Shown: positions 42,611 through 56,751, counted from the first letter of the stretch. The stretch is 64,000 bases of DNA from Corynebacterium mycetoides (GCF_900103625.1 NZ_LT629700.1:1736001-1800000), one strand, 5' to 3'. Made by a program: numbers and translations. The notes: generated by a model not told the origin, from the letters alone.

Positions 42611-44539
42611 GTGGCTTTGTACCGGAAATACCGTCCCGCGTCGTTCGGCGAGGTGATCGGCCAGGAACAGGTGACCAGGCCGCTGTCAACGGCGCTGGAC
42701 AACGGGCGGATCAACCATGCGTATCTGTTTTCCGGGCCGAGGGGGTGCGGGAAGACGTCGTCGGCACGCATTTTGGCGCGCTCCCTCAACTGCGTCCATG
42801 GCCCGACGTCGACGCCGTGCGGCAAGTGCGCGTCGTGCGTTTCGCTGGCGCCGGGCGGCCCCGGCAACCTGGACGTGATGGAGCTGGACGCCGCCTCCCA
42901 CGGCGGTGTGGAGGACATGCGCGAACTGCGCGAGCGCGCGCTGTTCGCGCCGGCGGAGTCGCGCTACCGCGTCTTCATCATCGACGAGGCCCACATGATC
43001 ACGAAAGAGGGCAACAACGCCCTGCTCAAGGTGGTGGAGGAGCCGCCGGAGCACCTGATTTTCATCTTCGCCACCACCGAGCCGGAGAAGATGCTGGGCA
43101 CGATCCGCTCCCGCACCCACAACTACCCGTTCCGGCTGCTCACGCCGCAGGCGATGCGCGAGCTGCTGGAGAAGGTGGTGCGCGAGGAGGGCGTGGTTGT
43201 CGAGGACGCCGTGTACCCGCTGGTCATCCAGGCAGGAGGCGGCTCGCCGCGCGACACCCTGTCCATCCTGGACCAGCTGCTTTCCGGCGCGGGTCCGGAC
43301 GGCCTGACGTACGACCTCGCCATCCCGCTGCTGGGGGTCACCGAGCTTTCGCTTGTCGACGCCACCGTCGACGCGCTGGCCGCCCGCGACGCGAGCGCCA
43401 TGTTCAGCACGATCGATGACGTCATCGAGGCCGGCCACGAACCGCGCCGCTTCGCCAGCGACCTGCTGGATCGCCTGCGCGACCTGATGCTCATCCGTAC
43501 CGTGCCCGACGCCTTCGGCCAGGGCCTGGTCAGCGCCCCGGCGGAGCGCGTGGAGGTGCTCACGGCCCAGGCGCAGCGGTTCTCGGGCAACGAGCTGGCG
43601 AACCTCGCCTCCGAGGTCAACGACCGCATGGCGTCCCTGCGTGGCGCCACCAGCCCGCGCCTGCTGCTCGAGGTGATGATGGCGCACCTGATCACCTCCC
43701 CGGAGGTATCTGCGCCGGTGCAGGTCCCGGGGCCGGATCTGCCGTCGCAGCCCGCGCAGCTGGCCCCGAACTCGCCCGCCCCGGTGACGCAGAACCGCTC
43801 CGGGGCCGCTGCCGCCGCGGCAGCAGCAGCGGCCGCGAGCGAACGCAGCACCCCGCGCACGACGTCCACGCCCGGCCCGCAGCGCGCGCCGAAGCCCGAC
43901 CCCGCACCCGTGGAAACCCCCGCCGCGCCGGATGAGGACCTCTTTGAGAAGGTCCGCGCCGACTGGACGCGCATGCGTCAGGCCGTGGGCGAGCGCAACA
44001 AGGTCGCCGAGATCATGCTCACCGAGGCCAAGCCGCTGAAGTTCGACGGCGACACCCTCGTCGTCGGGCACAACACCGGGGCCCTGGCGGAGCGCATCAA
44101 CGCCGAGAGCAACAACGCCGACATCGCCGCGGTGTTCTCCGAGCGCCTCGGGCGCGACGTGAAGGTGCGCTGCGTGGTGGGCACCACGGCGCCTTCAACC
44201 ACTGCAGCCCGGACCCCGCGTGCCGCCGAGGACCGGCCGGACCCCGAGCCCGAGGAGCCTGCCCCGGCCCCGGACGAGCGCGATTGGCGGGCGGCTGCCG
44301 AGGCCGCGAGCAGGCGGGCGTCGTCGCGCTCGCAGCGCGAGGAGATCCCGCTGCCGCCGGAACCAGAGGACCCGGAAGACACCGTAGAACCGGAGGAGCC
44401 CGCGCCCGACTACACGCGCGAGGACGAGGAGCGCGACATGGTGGTTCAGGCGCAGGAGGAAGGAGCGCGGGACCGCAGGGACGCGACCGCGGTGGCCATG
44501 GATCTGCTTGCCTCTGAGCTCGGGGCGCGCCCGCTGTAG
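42611..44539 (+). CDS. dnaX: DNA polymerase III subunit gamma/tau DnaX
   Basis: A 642-residue clamp-loader ATPase. Walker A GPRGCGKTSSARI, a four-cysteine zinc module (CVHGPTSTPCGKCASC), Walker B IIDEAH, sensor 1 TTEPEK and SRTHNYPFRLL follow in order within residues 35-160. Domain III ends near 365; the rest is an Ala/Pro-rich tau tail. I see no A-rich slippery site, so only the full-length form is expected. GTG start. Confidence 0.96.
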   Translation: MALYRKYRPASFGEVIGQEQVTRPLSTALDNGRINHAYLFSGPRGCGKTSSARILARSLNCVHGPTSTPCGKCASCVSLAPGGPGNLDVMELDAASHGGVEDMRELRERALFAPAESRYRVFIIDEAHMITKEGNNALLKVVEEPPEHLIFIFATTEPEKMLGTIRSRTHNYPFRLLTPQAMRELLEKVVREEGVVVEDAVYPLVIQAGGGSPRDTLSILDQLLSGAGPDGLTYDLAIPLLGVTELSLVDATVDALAARDASAMFSTIDDVIEAGHEPRRFASDLLDRLRDLMLIRTVPDAFGQGLVSAPAERVEVLTAQAQRFSGNELANLASEVNDRMASLRGATSPRLLLEVMMAHLITSPEVSAPVQVPGPDLPSQPAQLAPNSPAPVTQNRSGAAAAAAAAAAASERSTPRTTSTPGPQRAPKPDPAPVETPAAPDEDLFEKVRADWTRMRQAVGERNKVAEIMLTEAKPLKFDGDTLVVGHNTGALAERINAESNNADIAAVFSERLGRDVKVRCVVGTTAPSTTAARTPRAAEDRPDPEPEEPAPAPDERDWRAAAEAASRRASSRSQREEIPLPPEPEDPEDTVEPEEPAPDYTREDEERDMVVQAQEEGARDRRDATAVAMDLLASELGARPL

Positions 44540-44606
44540 GGCAGGTAGACTGACGGAGAAAATCACTCATTGACAACCCGACGAATCGAAAGGGTGCTAC
44601 CCCACC

Positions 44607-44963
44607 ATGACCCAGCCGAACATGCCCGCTGACATGCAGGAACTTATCCGCCAGGCCGCTGAGGTGCAGGCGCAGCTGCAGCGCGCCCAGGAGGAGCTGC
44701 TCAACACCACTGTCGAGGGCACCGCAGGCGGCGGCCTCGTGACCGTCACTATGACCGGCGGCGCCGAGATCAAGGATCTTTCCATCAAGTCCGAGGCCGT
44801 GGACCCGGAGGACGTGGAGACGCTGCAGGATCTCATCCTCGCCGCCTACCGCGACGCCCACAACAAGGCGGGACAGCTCGCCCAGGACAAGATCGGCCCC
44901 CTGACCAACCCGGCCGGCGCTCAGCAGGCCCCCGGCGAGATCCCCTTTGGCGGCATCATCTAA
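44607..44963 (+). CDS. YbaB/EbfC-family nucleoid-associated protein
   Basis: A 118-residue DNA-binding protein ([21 protein letters not shown] ... [25 protein letters not shown]) of the YbaB family. It is found between dnaX and recR in most bacteria and probably shares their transcript. Confidence 0.95.
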   Translation: MTQPNMPADMQELIRQAAEVQAQLQRAQEELLNTTVEGTAGGGLVTVTMTGGAEIKDLSIKSEAVDPEDVETLQDLILAAYRDAHNKAGQLAQDKIGPLTNPAGAQQAPGEIPFGGII

Positions 44964-44974
44964 GATTCGCCTCC

Positions 44975-45601
44975 ATGTTTGAAGGACCGCTGCAAGATCT
45001 TATCGACGAGCTCTCGCGCCTGCCCGGCATCGGCCCGAAGAGCGCGCAGCGGATCGCCTTCCACCTGCTCAAGCAGGACCCCGATGACGTCGACCGCTTG
45101 GTCGGCGCCCTGAACGCTGTGCGTGACGGGGTGACGTTTTGCCGCATCTGCTCCAACGTCTCGCGCGAGGACGTCTGCCGCATCTGCGCAGATTCCGGCC
45201 GCGACGCAGGCCTGGTGTGCGTGGTCGAAGACGCCAAGGACATCCAGGTCATTGAGCGCACCGGGGAGTTCCGCGGCCGCTACCACGTGCTCGGCGGGGC
45301 GCTCGACCCTTTGTCCAACATCGGCCCCAAGGACCTGGCCATCGCGCCGCTGCTACAGCGCATTGGCGCCGTGTTGCCGGACGTGGACGGTGCGGAGCCG
45401 CCGAACGTGCACGAGGTGATCATCGCCACCGACCCGGACACTGAGGGGGAGGCCACGGCCTCCTACCTGGCGCGTCTGCTCAAAGATTTCCCCGACCTGG
45501 TGGTCTCCCGCCTCGCCTCGGGCATGCCGCTCGGCGGCGACCTGGAGTTCGTCGACGAGCTGACGCTCTCGCGCGCCCTGACCGGGCGGCTGACCCTCTA
45601 G
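44975..45601 (+). CDS. recR: recombination mediator RecR
   Basis: A 208-residue recombination protein: N-terminal helix-hairpin-helix ([17 protein letters not shown]), a C4 zinc finger ([18 protein letters not shown]), a Toprim domain ([28 protein letters not shown]) and a C-terminal Walker B-like part. It works with RecF and RecO at gaps. Its end overlaps the gatD gene on the other strand by four bases. Confidence 0.96.
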   Translation: MFEGPLQDLIDELSRLPGIGPKSAQRIAFHLLKQDPDDVDRLVGALNAVRDGVTFCRICSNVSREDVCRICADSGRDAGLVCVVEDAKDIQVIERTGEFRGRYHVLGGALDPLSNIGPKDLAIAPLLQRIGAVLPDVDGAEPPNVHEVIIATDPDTEGEATASYLARLLKDFPDLVVSRLASGMPLGGDLEFVDELTLSRALTGRLTL

Positions 45602-46314
45602 CGCAGGCGCTCGAGGCGCAGGCGGTCGACTTCCCCCAGCTCCAGGGGCTCCAGCTCAGCCAGCGTCACGCCCAGGGCGTTGGCCAGGAGCAGGTCGGCG
45701 AGCTGCGGGTTGCGCGCCAGCGCGGGGCCGTGCATGTAGGTGGCCACCACGCTGCCCTGAACAACGCCCTCAACGGAGCCGTCCGCGTTGCCCACTCCGC
45801 GTTTGACGGTCCCCAGCGCCGAGGCGTCCGGGCCCAGCACGGTGCCGCCCATGTGGTTCTCGAACCCCGTCAACGGCTCGGTTAGCGTAGCTGTGATACC
45901 CGCGCGGGTGGGGCTGGCGGACACTTCGCCGATCGCGCGCGTGGACATGGGGGACGTGGTGGCGTCGATAAGCCCGAGCCCGTCCACCTGCGTGCCGTGA
46001 GCGGTAAACGTGCGGCCGAGCACCTGCATGCCGGCGCACACGGCGAAGATCGGGCGGCCGTCGGCGGCGGCGGAGGCCAGCCCCGGCGAGGCGGCCAGCT
46101 TTGCTGCGGCGATGACCTGCGCGGAGTCCTCGCCGCCGCCGATGGTGTAGATGTCGCAGTTGTCGGGGACGGTGCCGTCAAGCAGGATGCGCTCGATCTC
46201 TGCCGGGATGCCGCGCATCCGCGCGCGCTGGCGCAGGACGAGCGCGTTGCCGTCGTCGCCGTAGGTGCCCAGCACGTCCGGCAGAACGAGGCCGATGCGC
46301 AGATGCTTAGCCAC
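45598..46314 (-). CDS. gatD: lipid II isoglutaminyl synthase glutamine amidotransferase subunit GatD
   Basis: A 238-residue class I CobB/CobQ-like glutaminase that supplies ammonia to MurT for amidating D-Glu of the peptidoglycan stem. The nucleophile is Cys in [11 protein letters not shown] and the partner His in [20 protein letters not shown] is the oxyanion and substrate region. A GTG start; it overlaps murT by eight bases. Confidence 0.94.
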   Translation of the reverse strand: MAKHLRIGLVLPDVLGTYGDDGNALVLRQRARMRGIPAEIERILLDGTVPDNCDIYTIGGGEDSAQVIAAAKLAASPGLASAAADGRPIFAVCAGMQVLGRTFTAHGTQVDGLGLIDATTSPMSTRAIGEVSASPTRAGITATLTEPLTGFENHMGGTVLGPDASALGTVKRGVGNADGSVEGVVQGSVVATYMHGPALARNPQLADLLLANALGVTLAELEPLELGEVDRLRLERLR

Positions 46315-47578
46315 GATAATCCTCCTGCTTGGTCAGATCCTTCTTCAGGTCGCGGAACGCGGTGTAGTTGGCCAGCACCTCCACGCGGCCCGGGGGGCAG
46401 GCGCGGATCGCCTCAACCGGATCGTGGATCAGGGAGTGTTCGATGTCGGCGTAGAGCAGGCGCACGGCGAGGTCCGTGCCGCGCTCGCCGGCGGCGACGA
46501 CCTTGACCCCCTCGAAGTCCTCGAACTTCACGTCCCACAACCACGACAGGTCCTCGCCGTCGGCGACCTGGCCGTTGGTGGCGATGACCAGGCCGTCCGC
46601 GCCGCGGTCGACCATGCTCAGCGCCTCCTGCCACCCGGCCGGGTTCTTCGCCAGCAACAGATGCACCTCGCGCTCGCCGAGCGTGACGGTGGAGTAGCGG
46701 CCCGCGACGTTGTCCACCTTCTCCGTGGCGCGCACCGCCTGCTCGAGGTCGACGCCGAACGCCTCGACCGCGGCGGCAATCGCCTGGGCGGCGTTGCCCA
46801 GGTTCGCGCGCCCGGGAAGTTTCAGGTTCAGCTCGCGGGCGCCGTGCGGGGTGTGCAGCGTCTGCCCCTCGAGCCAGTAGGCGGGGGTGGGGCGGCGGAA
46901 CTCGCGGCCGTCGGCAAGCGGTTCGACCCCGTACCAGTCGCCCTCGGTTTGGACCACGTGGCCGCCAGAGCGCGGATTGGTCACCGAATCTCCCAGCCAC
47001 CCCGCACCCGCGGCGACCCACACCACGTTGGGGTGGTCGAACGCGACCGAGGAGATGAGCACGTCGTCGCAGTTGGCGATGACCTTCATCTCCGGGTGCG
47101 CTTCCACGGCCGAGCGCAGGGCGCGCTCGATTTTGTTGATCTCGCCGACGCGGTCGAGCTGGTCGCGCGAGAGGTTGAGCAGCACCAGCGCCTGCGGTCT
47201 AAGCCGCTCGGCCACCGCCGGCACGTGGAGTTCGTCCACCTCGAGGGCGATGTGCGAGGCATCCCTGCCCGCCAGGAGCGCGGAGACGATGCCCGCGTCC
47301 ATGTTGTCGCCGCCGTCGTTGGTGGCCACGGTGTATCGCGCGCCCAGCGCGCCGGCGAGCATCCGGGTCGTGGTGGATTTGCCGTTCGTTCCCGTGACCA
47401 GCACCGCGGGGCGGCCGCGGCCGAGCGACTCCATGATGGTGGGGTCGATCACGCCCGCGACCAGGCCGCCGATCATTCCGCCCGCGCCGCGCCCGGTGGC
47501 CCGAGACGCGGTGGTGGCCACCCGTGCCGCCGCGACCGCCGCGCGGGAGCGCAACCGGGAAAGAGGACTATTTTTCAT
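46307..47578 (-). CDS. murT: lipid II isoglutaminyl synthase Mur-ligase subunit MurT
   Basis: A 423-residue Mur-ligase homologue; VTGTNGKSTTTRM is the P-loop, followed by the Mur central domain (NLSRDQLDR), then the DUF1727 C-terminal domain that binds GatD (VEVLANYTAFRDLKKDL). The middle insert that carries a Cys4 zinc ribbon in S. aureus MurT lacks cysteines here (WLGDSVTNPRSGGHVVQTEGD...RRPTPAYWLEG). ATG start chosen over an upstream GTG pair. Confidence 0.94.
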   Translation of the reverse strand: MKNSPLSRLRSRAAVAAARVATTASRATGRGAGGMIGGLVAGVIDPTIMESLGRGRPAVLVTGTNGKSTTTRMLAGALGARYTVATNDGGDNMDAGIVSALLAGRDASHIALEVDELHVPAVAERLRPQALVLLNLSRDQLDRVGEINKIERALRSAVEAHPEMKVIANCDDVLISSVAFDHPNVVWVAAGAGWLGDSVTNPRSGGHVVQTEGDWYGVEPLADGREFRRPTPAYWLEGQTLHTPHGARELNLKLPGRANLGNAAQAIAAAVEAFGVDLEQAVRATEKVDNVAGRYSTVTLGEREVHLLLAKNPAGWQEALSMVDRGADGLVIATNGQVADGEDLSWLWDVKFEDFEGVKVVAAGERGTDLAVRLLYADIEHSLIHDPVEAIRACPPGRVEVLANYTAFRDLKKDLTKQEDYRG

Positions 47579-47605
47579 GCGCACCACACTACGCCTACGG
47601 CCCCT

Positions 47606-48589
47606 CTAACCACGTCGTGCCACGGCGGTTTCAAACTCCTCGGCGGACAGCACGGGGATGCCCTTGCGCGCGGCGTGCATGGCCTTGCCGCGCAGCTCCA
47701 CGCCGCGGGCGGGGGCGTCGGAGACCACCAGCGACGTCTGGCGCGTGAGCTTCTCCGCGTAATTGAGCCCGTGCTCCACCGCGGCGGCGATGATCGCGTC
47801 GGGGTCGGCGGCGATGTCGTCGGTGACCACGATCTCCATCCCGTCGCGCAGGCCGGTCTCCGCTGAATACACGCCGGGGTTGTCCACGTCCAAGGTGTCG
47901 TTCTCCGCGTCGACGCGCACGACGGAGCGCTGCAGCCCGAAGCGGTCCGGGGCCAGGTCCTCCGGCGCCGCGGCAGCTAACTCACCCCCGCGCAGGGCGA
48001 AGAACAGGTCCTTGACCAGCATCGTCTGCTCCCGGGACGTGTCCTCCTCGGCGCGCTGGGCGCGCTCCACGCTCGCGGTGGGGTCGGGTGCGTCGAGGCC
48101 GAGCAGCCGCGCCACCGCGCCCGGGCGGGTATCCAGCGGGATAACCCCCTGCAGCCGCGCGCTGGCGAGCGTGTCCACGATCAGCTCCGGGCGCGGGACG
48201 TGCCCCACGCGCTGGCGCCTGCGCCCGTTGCGCTTCGCCCGGGAGCGGTTCGCGCGCGCCGCCGCGTTCATCGCCCGCCGGGCCTCCGAGACGATGAATC
48301 CCCACGTCACGGGGGCGTCGTGAAGCACGAGCGTGCGCTTGTCGACGATGCGGTCCAGCGTCTTGAGGTGCCGCGCGAAACGCGGGGCCTGCGCGAAATC
48401 CCCCGGCGCGAGGCCGTGGTTGTGGCACGGGCCGGCGTCCGCCCCGGTGCTGAACACGGAGTGGAACTCCTCGCCGATTGCGCCGGTGTCGTCGAACGTG
48501 ACCGCGTCGAGTGTGACCATCCGGCCCGTTGACGGGTGGATCCCCGTGGCCTGGATGCTCACCGCAACAAACGGGTACTGCTCCTCCAC
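47606..48589 (-). CDS. DnaQ-like exonuclease homologue with BRCT domain, catalytic acids missing
   Basis: A 327-residue protein of the DNA polymerase III epsilon-like type found after leuA in corynebacteria. The N-terminal fold is RNase H-like, but the first motif reads VSIQATGIHPSTG where active exonucleases have DxExT, so the metal-binding acids are absent. The C-terminal part (GMEIVVTDDIAADPDAIIAAAVEHGLNYAEKLTRQTSLVVSD) resembles a BRCT domain. A binding rather than a nuclease role is likely. GTG start, four bases after leuA. Confidence 0.82.
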   Translation of the reverse strand: MEEQYPFVAVSIQATGIHPSTGRMVTLDAVTFDDTGAIGEEFHSVFSTGADAGPCHNHGLAPGDFAQAPRFARHLKTLDRIVDKRTLVLHDAPVTWGFIVSEARRAMNAAARANRSRAKRNGRRRQRVGHVPRPELIVDTLASARLQGVIPLDTRPGAVARLLGLDAPDPTASVERAQRAEEDTSREQTMLVKDLFFALRGGELAAAAPEDLAPDRFGLQRSVVRVDAENDTLDVDNPGVYSAETGLRDGMEIVVTDDIAADPDAIIAAAVEHGLNYAEKLTRQTSLVVSDAPARGVELRGKAMHAARKGIPVLSAEEFETAVARRG

Positions 48590-48593
48590 AGGC

Positions 48594-51462
<2,869 letters not shown>

Positions 51463-51543
51463 CCACAGTAGAGGGCCAACCCGGCGACAGGTAATATTGG
51501 GACGCGCATTCCAAAAACTGCGACCGGAAGGTGACTCACAGGC

Positions 51544-52809
51544 ATGGCTCTGATCGTCCAGAAGTACGGGGGGTCCTCCCTCGAGAGTGCCGAGCGCATC
51601 CGCGCCGTCGCCGAGCGCATCGTGGCCACCCGCAGGGCAGGGAACGATGTCGTCGTCGTGTGCTCCGCCATGGGTGATACCACCGACGAGTTGCTCGACC
51701 TGGCCGCCCAGGTCAACCCCACCCCGCCCCTGCGCGAGATGGACATGCTGCTCACGGCTGGGGAGCGCATCTCCAACTCCCTGGTGGCCATGGCCGTTGC
51801 CGCCCACGGGGAGGACGTGCAGTCCTTCACAGGTTCCCAAGCCGGGGTGATCACCACGGAGCGCCACGGAAACGCCCGCATCGTCGAGGTCACCCCCGGC
51901 CGCGTCCAGGACGCCGTGGAGCAGGGAAAGATTGCCATCGTCGCCGGGTTCCAGGGGGTCAACCGCGACACCCGCGACATCACCACGCTGGGCCGCGGCG
52001 GCTCCGACACCACGGCGGTGGCGCTGGCGGCGGCCATGGGAGCCGACGAGTGCGAGATTTACTCCGACGTGGACGGCGTCTACACCGCTGACCCGCGCAT
52101 CGTGCCGGACGCGCGCAAGCTGGACCAGCTCTGCTTCGAGGAGATGCTGGAACTGGCGGCGAGCGGCTCGAAGATTCTCGTGCTGCGCAGCGTCGAATAT
52201 GCCCGCGCGTTCAACGTGCCCCTGCGGGTACGCTCGTCATACAGCAACGACACCGGCACCCTGGTCGCCGGAGCATTGGAGGATATCCCCGTGGAAGAAG
52301 CAGTCCTGTCCGGCGTGGCCACCGACGACTCGGAGGCCAAGATCACCATCCTCGGCATCCCCGACAACCCGGGTGAGGCGGCCAAGGTGTTCCGCGCGTT
52401 GGCGGACGCCGAAATCAACATCGACATGGTGCTGCAAAACATCTCCTCGGCCGAGGACAACAAGACCGACATCACCTTCACCCTCCCGGTCGCCGACGGC
52501 GTCCGGGGTGTGGAGCTGCTGAGCGCGCTGAAGGACGCCGAGGGCTGGGACGATCTGGCCTACAACGACAGCATCGGCAAGGTCTCGCTCGTCGGCGCCG
52601 GCATGAAATCGCACCCGGGTGTCACCGCCGACTTCACCGAGGCGCTGCGCGACGCGGGCATCAACATCGAAATGATCACCACCTCCGAAATCCGCATCAC
52701 GGCCGTGGTGCGCCAGGGCGACCTCGCCGAGGCCGCGCGCGCCATCCACTCGAAGTTCGACCTCGGTGGCGAGGAGCCCGCCGTGGTCTACGCGGGCACG
52801 GGGCGCTAA
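51544..52809 (+). CDS. lysC: aspartokinase LysC (alpha subunit, with internal beta start)
   Basis: A 421-residue aspartate kinase. The kinase domain starts [15 protein letters not shown] and contains [12 protein letters not shown]; two ACT domains for lysine/threonine feedback follow from about residue 260. An in-frame GTG at 52291, eight bases after GGAGG, would start a 172-residue beta subunit, the same length as the known C. glutamicum LysC-beta made from within lysC. So alpha2beta2 enzyme is expected. It is followed 36 bp later by asd. Confidence 0.97.
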   Translation: MALIVQKYGGSSLESAERIRAVAERIVATRRAGNDVVVVCSAMGDTTDELLDLAAQVNPTPPLREMDMLLTAGERISNSLVAMAVAAHGEDVQSFTGSQAGVITTERHGNARIVEVTPGRVQDAVEQGKIAIVAGFQGVNRDTRDITTLGRGGSDTTAVALAAAMGADECEIYSDVDGVYTADPRIVPDARKLDQLCFEEMLELAASGSKILVLRSVEYARAFNVPLRVRSSYSNDTGTLVAGALEDIPVEEAVLSGVATDDSEAKITILGIPDNPGEAAKVFRALADAEINIDMVLQNISSAEDNKTDITFTLPVADGVRGVELLSALKDAEGWDDLAYNDSIGKVSLVGAGMKSHPGVTADFTEALRDAGINIEMITTSEIRITAVVRQGDLAEAARAIHSKFDLGGEEPAVVYAGTGR

Positions 52810-52830
52810 CCAGCAGCTAACGACACGTAG

Positions 52831-53889
<1,059 letters not shown>

Positions 53890-53954
53890 TTTCAGTCTGG
53901 TAAAGAAGCGCCGAATGACTTGCGTTAGACGTTGATACGACGACAATTGACCCA

Positions 53955-54437
53955 ATGATGTTCTCTCTCCGCCAACGCATGTGCGCCACAGCGCTCGCCG
54001 CCGCGGTGGCGCTGTCCGCCCATGGAGTGGCGGGCGCTGCCCCCGCGGGCTCTCCCGCGCCCGCGGTCGGCGGTGTCACGGCGGGATCGGACGATGACAT
54101 CCGCATCGAGCCCGGCCAGTCCTTGGCGCTCGAGTCCGGTCAGCCCGCGGGCGTGACGTACCAGATCGAAGAGGGGCCAGAGTCCACGCTGCCCGCGGGG
54201 TGGAGCGTGCTCACCAGCCCCACGGGGTTGCGCATCACGGCCTCCGCCACCGCCGCCGACGGGGAGTTCGCCACCGTGAAGGCCACCGGCCCGGAGGGCG
54301 ATGCGCACACGCTGCGGGTCGTCGTCGCCGGCGCGGCCGATACCGCCGCGCCCACCCCAACGGGCCACAGAAATTCGAGCTCGTCGAGCTGGGTCAGCGA
54401 GCTCGTGGGCAAGCTCGCCCTATTCTTCGCGTCCTAA
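53955..54437 (+). CDS. small secreted protein of unknown function
   Basis: A 160-residue protein with a signal peptide (MMFSLRQRMCATALAAAVALSAHGVAGAAP) and a Ser-rich segment and a short C-terminal hydrophobic helix (ELVGKLALFFAS). In C. glutamicum a gene for a membrane or exported protein occupies this place between asd and sigC. It overlaps the sigC end by four bases. Confidence 0.72.
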   Translation: MMFSLRQRMCATALAAAVALSAHGVAGAAPAGSPAPAVGGVTAGSDDDIRIEPGQSLALESGQPAGVTYQIEEGPESTLPAGWSVLTSPTGLRITASATAADGEFATVKATGPEGDAHTLRVVVAGAADTAAPTPTGHRNSSSSSWVSELVGKLALFFAS

Positions 54438-54967
54438 GAGCCTTCGATGAGGTCCCGGCGGGCCCGCGCCACGCGGGAGCGGATGGTGCCCACCCGAACG
54501 CCGGAGATCCTCGCGGCCTCCTCGTAGGTGTAGCCGAGGACCTGCGTGAGCACGAGGGCTTCGCGCCGCTCGGCCGGGAGGGCGTCGAGAAGCGTGCGCG
54601 CGTCGATCACCTCCGACCAGGTGTTGGGGTTGTCGGGGCTGGGGGAGCCGGCCGCGACGTCGTCGTACTCCGCGGCGGACTTGCGGGGACGGGCCATGTC
54701 GTGGCGCACGGAGTCAATCCACACCCGCCGCGCCAGTGTGAGCAGCCACGTGCGTGCCGACGACCGCCCGGCGAAACGCGGCAGCGACCCGAGGACGCGG
54801 AGGTACGTCTCCTGCGTCAGGTCGTCGGCGTACTCTCGGCCCGCCAAGTGGGCGAGGAACCGCCACACGTCATCCTGGGTGTGTTCGATGAATTCCGTCA
54901 GCGCGCCCCGATCGCCCCGGCCCGCACGGAGGGCCAGCTGGGTGACGTAGTCGTCGCTGCTGCTCAC
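54434..54967 (-). CDS. sigC: ECF sigma factor SigC
   Basis: A 177-residue group IV sigma factor. Region 2 is EFIEHTQDDVWRFLAHLAGREYADDLTQETYLRVLGSLPRF and region 4 is LPAERREALVLTQVLGYTYEEAARISGVRVGTIRSRVARAR. The gene order asd-x-sigC-katA matches C. glutamicum SigC, linked there to cytochrome bd and copper or respiratory stress. GTG start chosen because the frame upstream has no homology. Confidence 0.88.
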   Translation of the reverse strand: MSSSDDYVTQLALRAGRGDRGALTEFIEHTQDDVWRFLAHLAGREYADDLTQETYLRVLGSLPRFAGRSSARTWLLTLARRVWIDSVRHDMARPRKSAAEYDDVAAGSPSPDNPNTWSEVIDARTLLDALPAERREALVLTQVLGYTYEEAARISGVRVGTIRSRVARARRDLIEGS

Positions 54968-55060
54968 AGGTGGAAACCCTACCAGCGGGCCAATTACCGG
55001 GAAATTACGTCCGGACAGTATCGCAACTACCCCAGAACACCCCCCAGCCCCCGAAATCCG

Positions 55061-55089
55061 TTGCCGACCGCGGGGCCGCCACGTACTAT
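55061..55089 (+). promoter_or_regulatory. sigma-A type promoter of katA
   Basis: TTGCCG (55061-55066) and TACTAT (55084-55089) are spaced by exactly 17 bases, 66 bases before the katA ATG. Confidence 0.6.
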
Positions 55090-55155
55090 GAACAGTGGAT
55101 ATCAAATGTCCGCCATTTATAGCTTTACCGAATGAAGCCGAGGAGGCCTACTACC

Positions 55156-56751
55156 ATGGCAGACCAGTCGAAGGCAGAGGACATCGTCGCACGCGGCGAA
55201 CGTCCCGCTGGCAAAGGCACGACCACCCGCCCGAGCGGCCAGCCGGTCGCATCGGAGAACATCTCCATCACCGCCGGCCCGCAGGGCCCGAATGTCCTCA
55301 ACGACATTCACCTGATTGAGAAGCTCGCCCACTTCAACCGCGAGAACGTTCCGGAGCGCATCCCGCACGCCAAGGGTCACGGCGCCTTCGGCGAGCTGCA
55401 CGTCACCGAGGATGTGTCCCAGTACACCAAGGCCAAGCTCTTCCAGCCGGGCACCGTCACCCCGATGGCGATCCGTTTCTCCACCGTCGCTGGCGAGGCC
55501 GGCTCCCCCGACACGTGGCGCGACGTGCACGGCTTCGCGCTGCGCTTCTACACCGAGGACGGCAACTACGACATCGTGGGCAACAACACCCCGACGTTCT
55601 TCCTCCGCGACGGCATGAAGTTCGCCGACTTCATCCACTCCCAGAAGCGCCAGCCCCACACCGGCCTGCGCGACGACGAGATGCAGTGGGATTTCTGGTC
55701 CCGCACCCCGGAGTCCGCTCACCAGGTGACCTACCTGATGGGGGACCGCGGCACCCCGAAGACCTCCCGCCACCAGGACGGCTTCGGCTCCCACACCTTC
55801 CAGTGGGTCAACGAAGAGGGCAAGGCCGTGTGGATCAAGTACCACTTCAAGACCCGCCAGGGCTGGGAGACCTTCACCGACGAGGAGGCCACGGAGATGG
55901 CCGGCAAGAACGCCGACCACCACCGCCAGGACCTGTTCGACGCCATCGAGCGCGGCGACTACCCGATCTGGGATGTCAAGGTGCAGATCATGCCGTTCGA
56001 GGACGCGGAGAACTACCGCTTCAACCCGTTCGACCTCACCAAGACCTGGTCCCAGAAGGACTACCCGCTCGTCGACGTGGGCTACTTCGTGCTCAACCGC
56101 AACCCGAAGAACTTCCACGCACAGATCGAGCAGATCGCCCTCGACCCGGGCAACCTCGTCCCGGGCATCGGCCTGTCCCCGGACCGCATGCTGCAGGCCC
56201 GTGTCTGGGCGTACGCGGACCAGCACCGCTACCGCATCGGGCCGAACTACAAGGACCTGCCGGTCAACCGCCCGGTCAACGAGGTCAACTCCTACCAGGA
56301 GCGCGGCCCGATGGCGTACTTCTTCAACAACGAGGGTGAGCACAACTACACCCCGAACAACACGGAGAAGGGCGCAGGCTACCTGGACAACAACGAGGAC
56401 TCCTCCTCGAACCACACCACCTACGGCCAGGCCAGCGACCTCTACGTCAACCCGGACCCGCACGGCACCGACCTGACCCGCGCAGCGTACGTCAAGCACG
56501 CTGAGGACGACGACTTCGGTCAGGCGCGCACCCTCTACACCGAGGTGTTCGACGACGCTCAGCGTGAGCGCTTCGTGCACAACGTCTCCAACAAGATGCT
56601 CCCGATCAAGAACAAGGACATTGAGGAGCGCACCTTCGCCTACTGGGGCAACGTGGACGCCGACCTGGAGCAGAAGCTCCGCGCCGAGGTTGCGCGTAAG
56701 CGCCAGGAGGCAGGCTACGACCACAAGGAAGATCAGTCTTCCGTGTTCTAA
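55156..56751 (+). CDS. katA: catalase KatA (monofunctional haem catalase)
   Basis: A 531-residue clade-type haem catalase that removes hydrogen peroxide. The active site RIPHAKGHGAFGEL has the catalytic His, FSTVAGEAGSPDTWRDVHGFA follows, and the haem-ligand motif RVWAYADQHRYRIG has the proximal Tyr. The ATG (MADQSKAEDI) follows GAGGAG. It ends 35 bp before the IS3 element. Confidence 0.97.
   Translation: MADQSKAEDIVARGERPAGKGTTTRPSGQPVASENISITAGPQGPNVLNDIHLIEKLAHFNRENVPERIPHAKGHGAFGELHVTEDVSQYTKAKLFQPGTVTPMAIRFSTVAGEAGSPDTWRDVHGFALRFYTEDGNYDIVGNNTPTFFLRDGMKFADFIHSQKRQPHTGLRDDEMQWDFWSRTPESAHQVTYLMGDRGTPKTSRHQDGFGSHTFQWVNEEGKAVWIKYHFKTRQGWETFTDEEATEMAGKNADHHRQDLFDAIERGDYPIWDVKVQIMPFEDAENYRFNPFDLTKTWSQKDYPLVDVGYFVLNRNPKNFHAQIEQIALDPGNLVPGIGLSPDRMLQARVWAYADQHRYRIGPNYKDLPVNRPVNEVNSYQERGPMAYFFNNEGEHNYTPNNTEKGAGYLDNNEDSSSNHTTYGQASDLYVNPDPHGTDLTRAAYVKHAEDDDFGQARTLYTEVFDDAQRERFVHNVSNKMLPIKNKDIEERTFAYWGNVDADLEQKLRAEVARKRQEAGYDHKEDQSSVF

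Noticed and set aside
42611..44539. Programmed frameshift in dnaX giving gamma subunit
   Set aside because: No A-rich slippery heptamer with following hairpin seen; full-length product expected.
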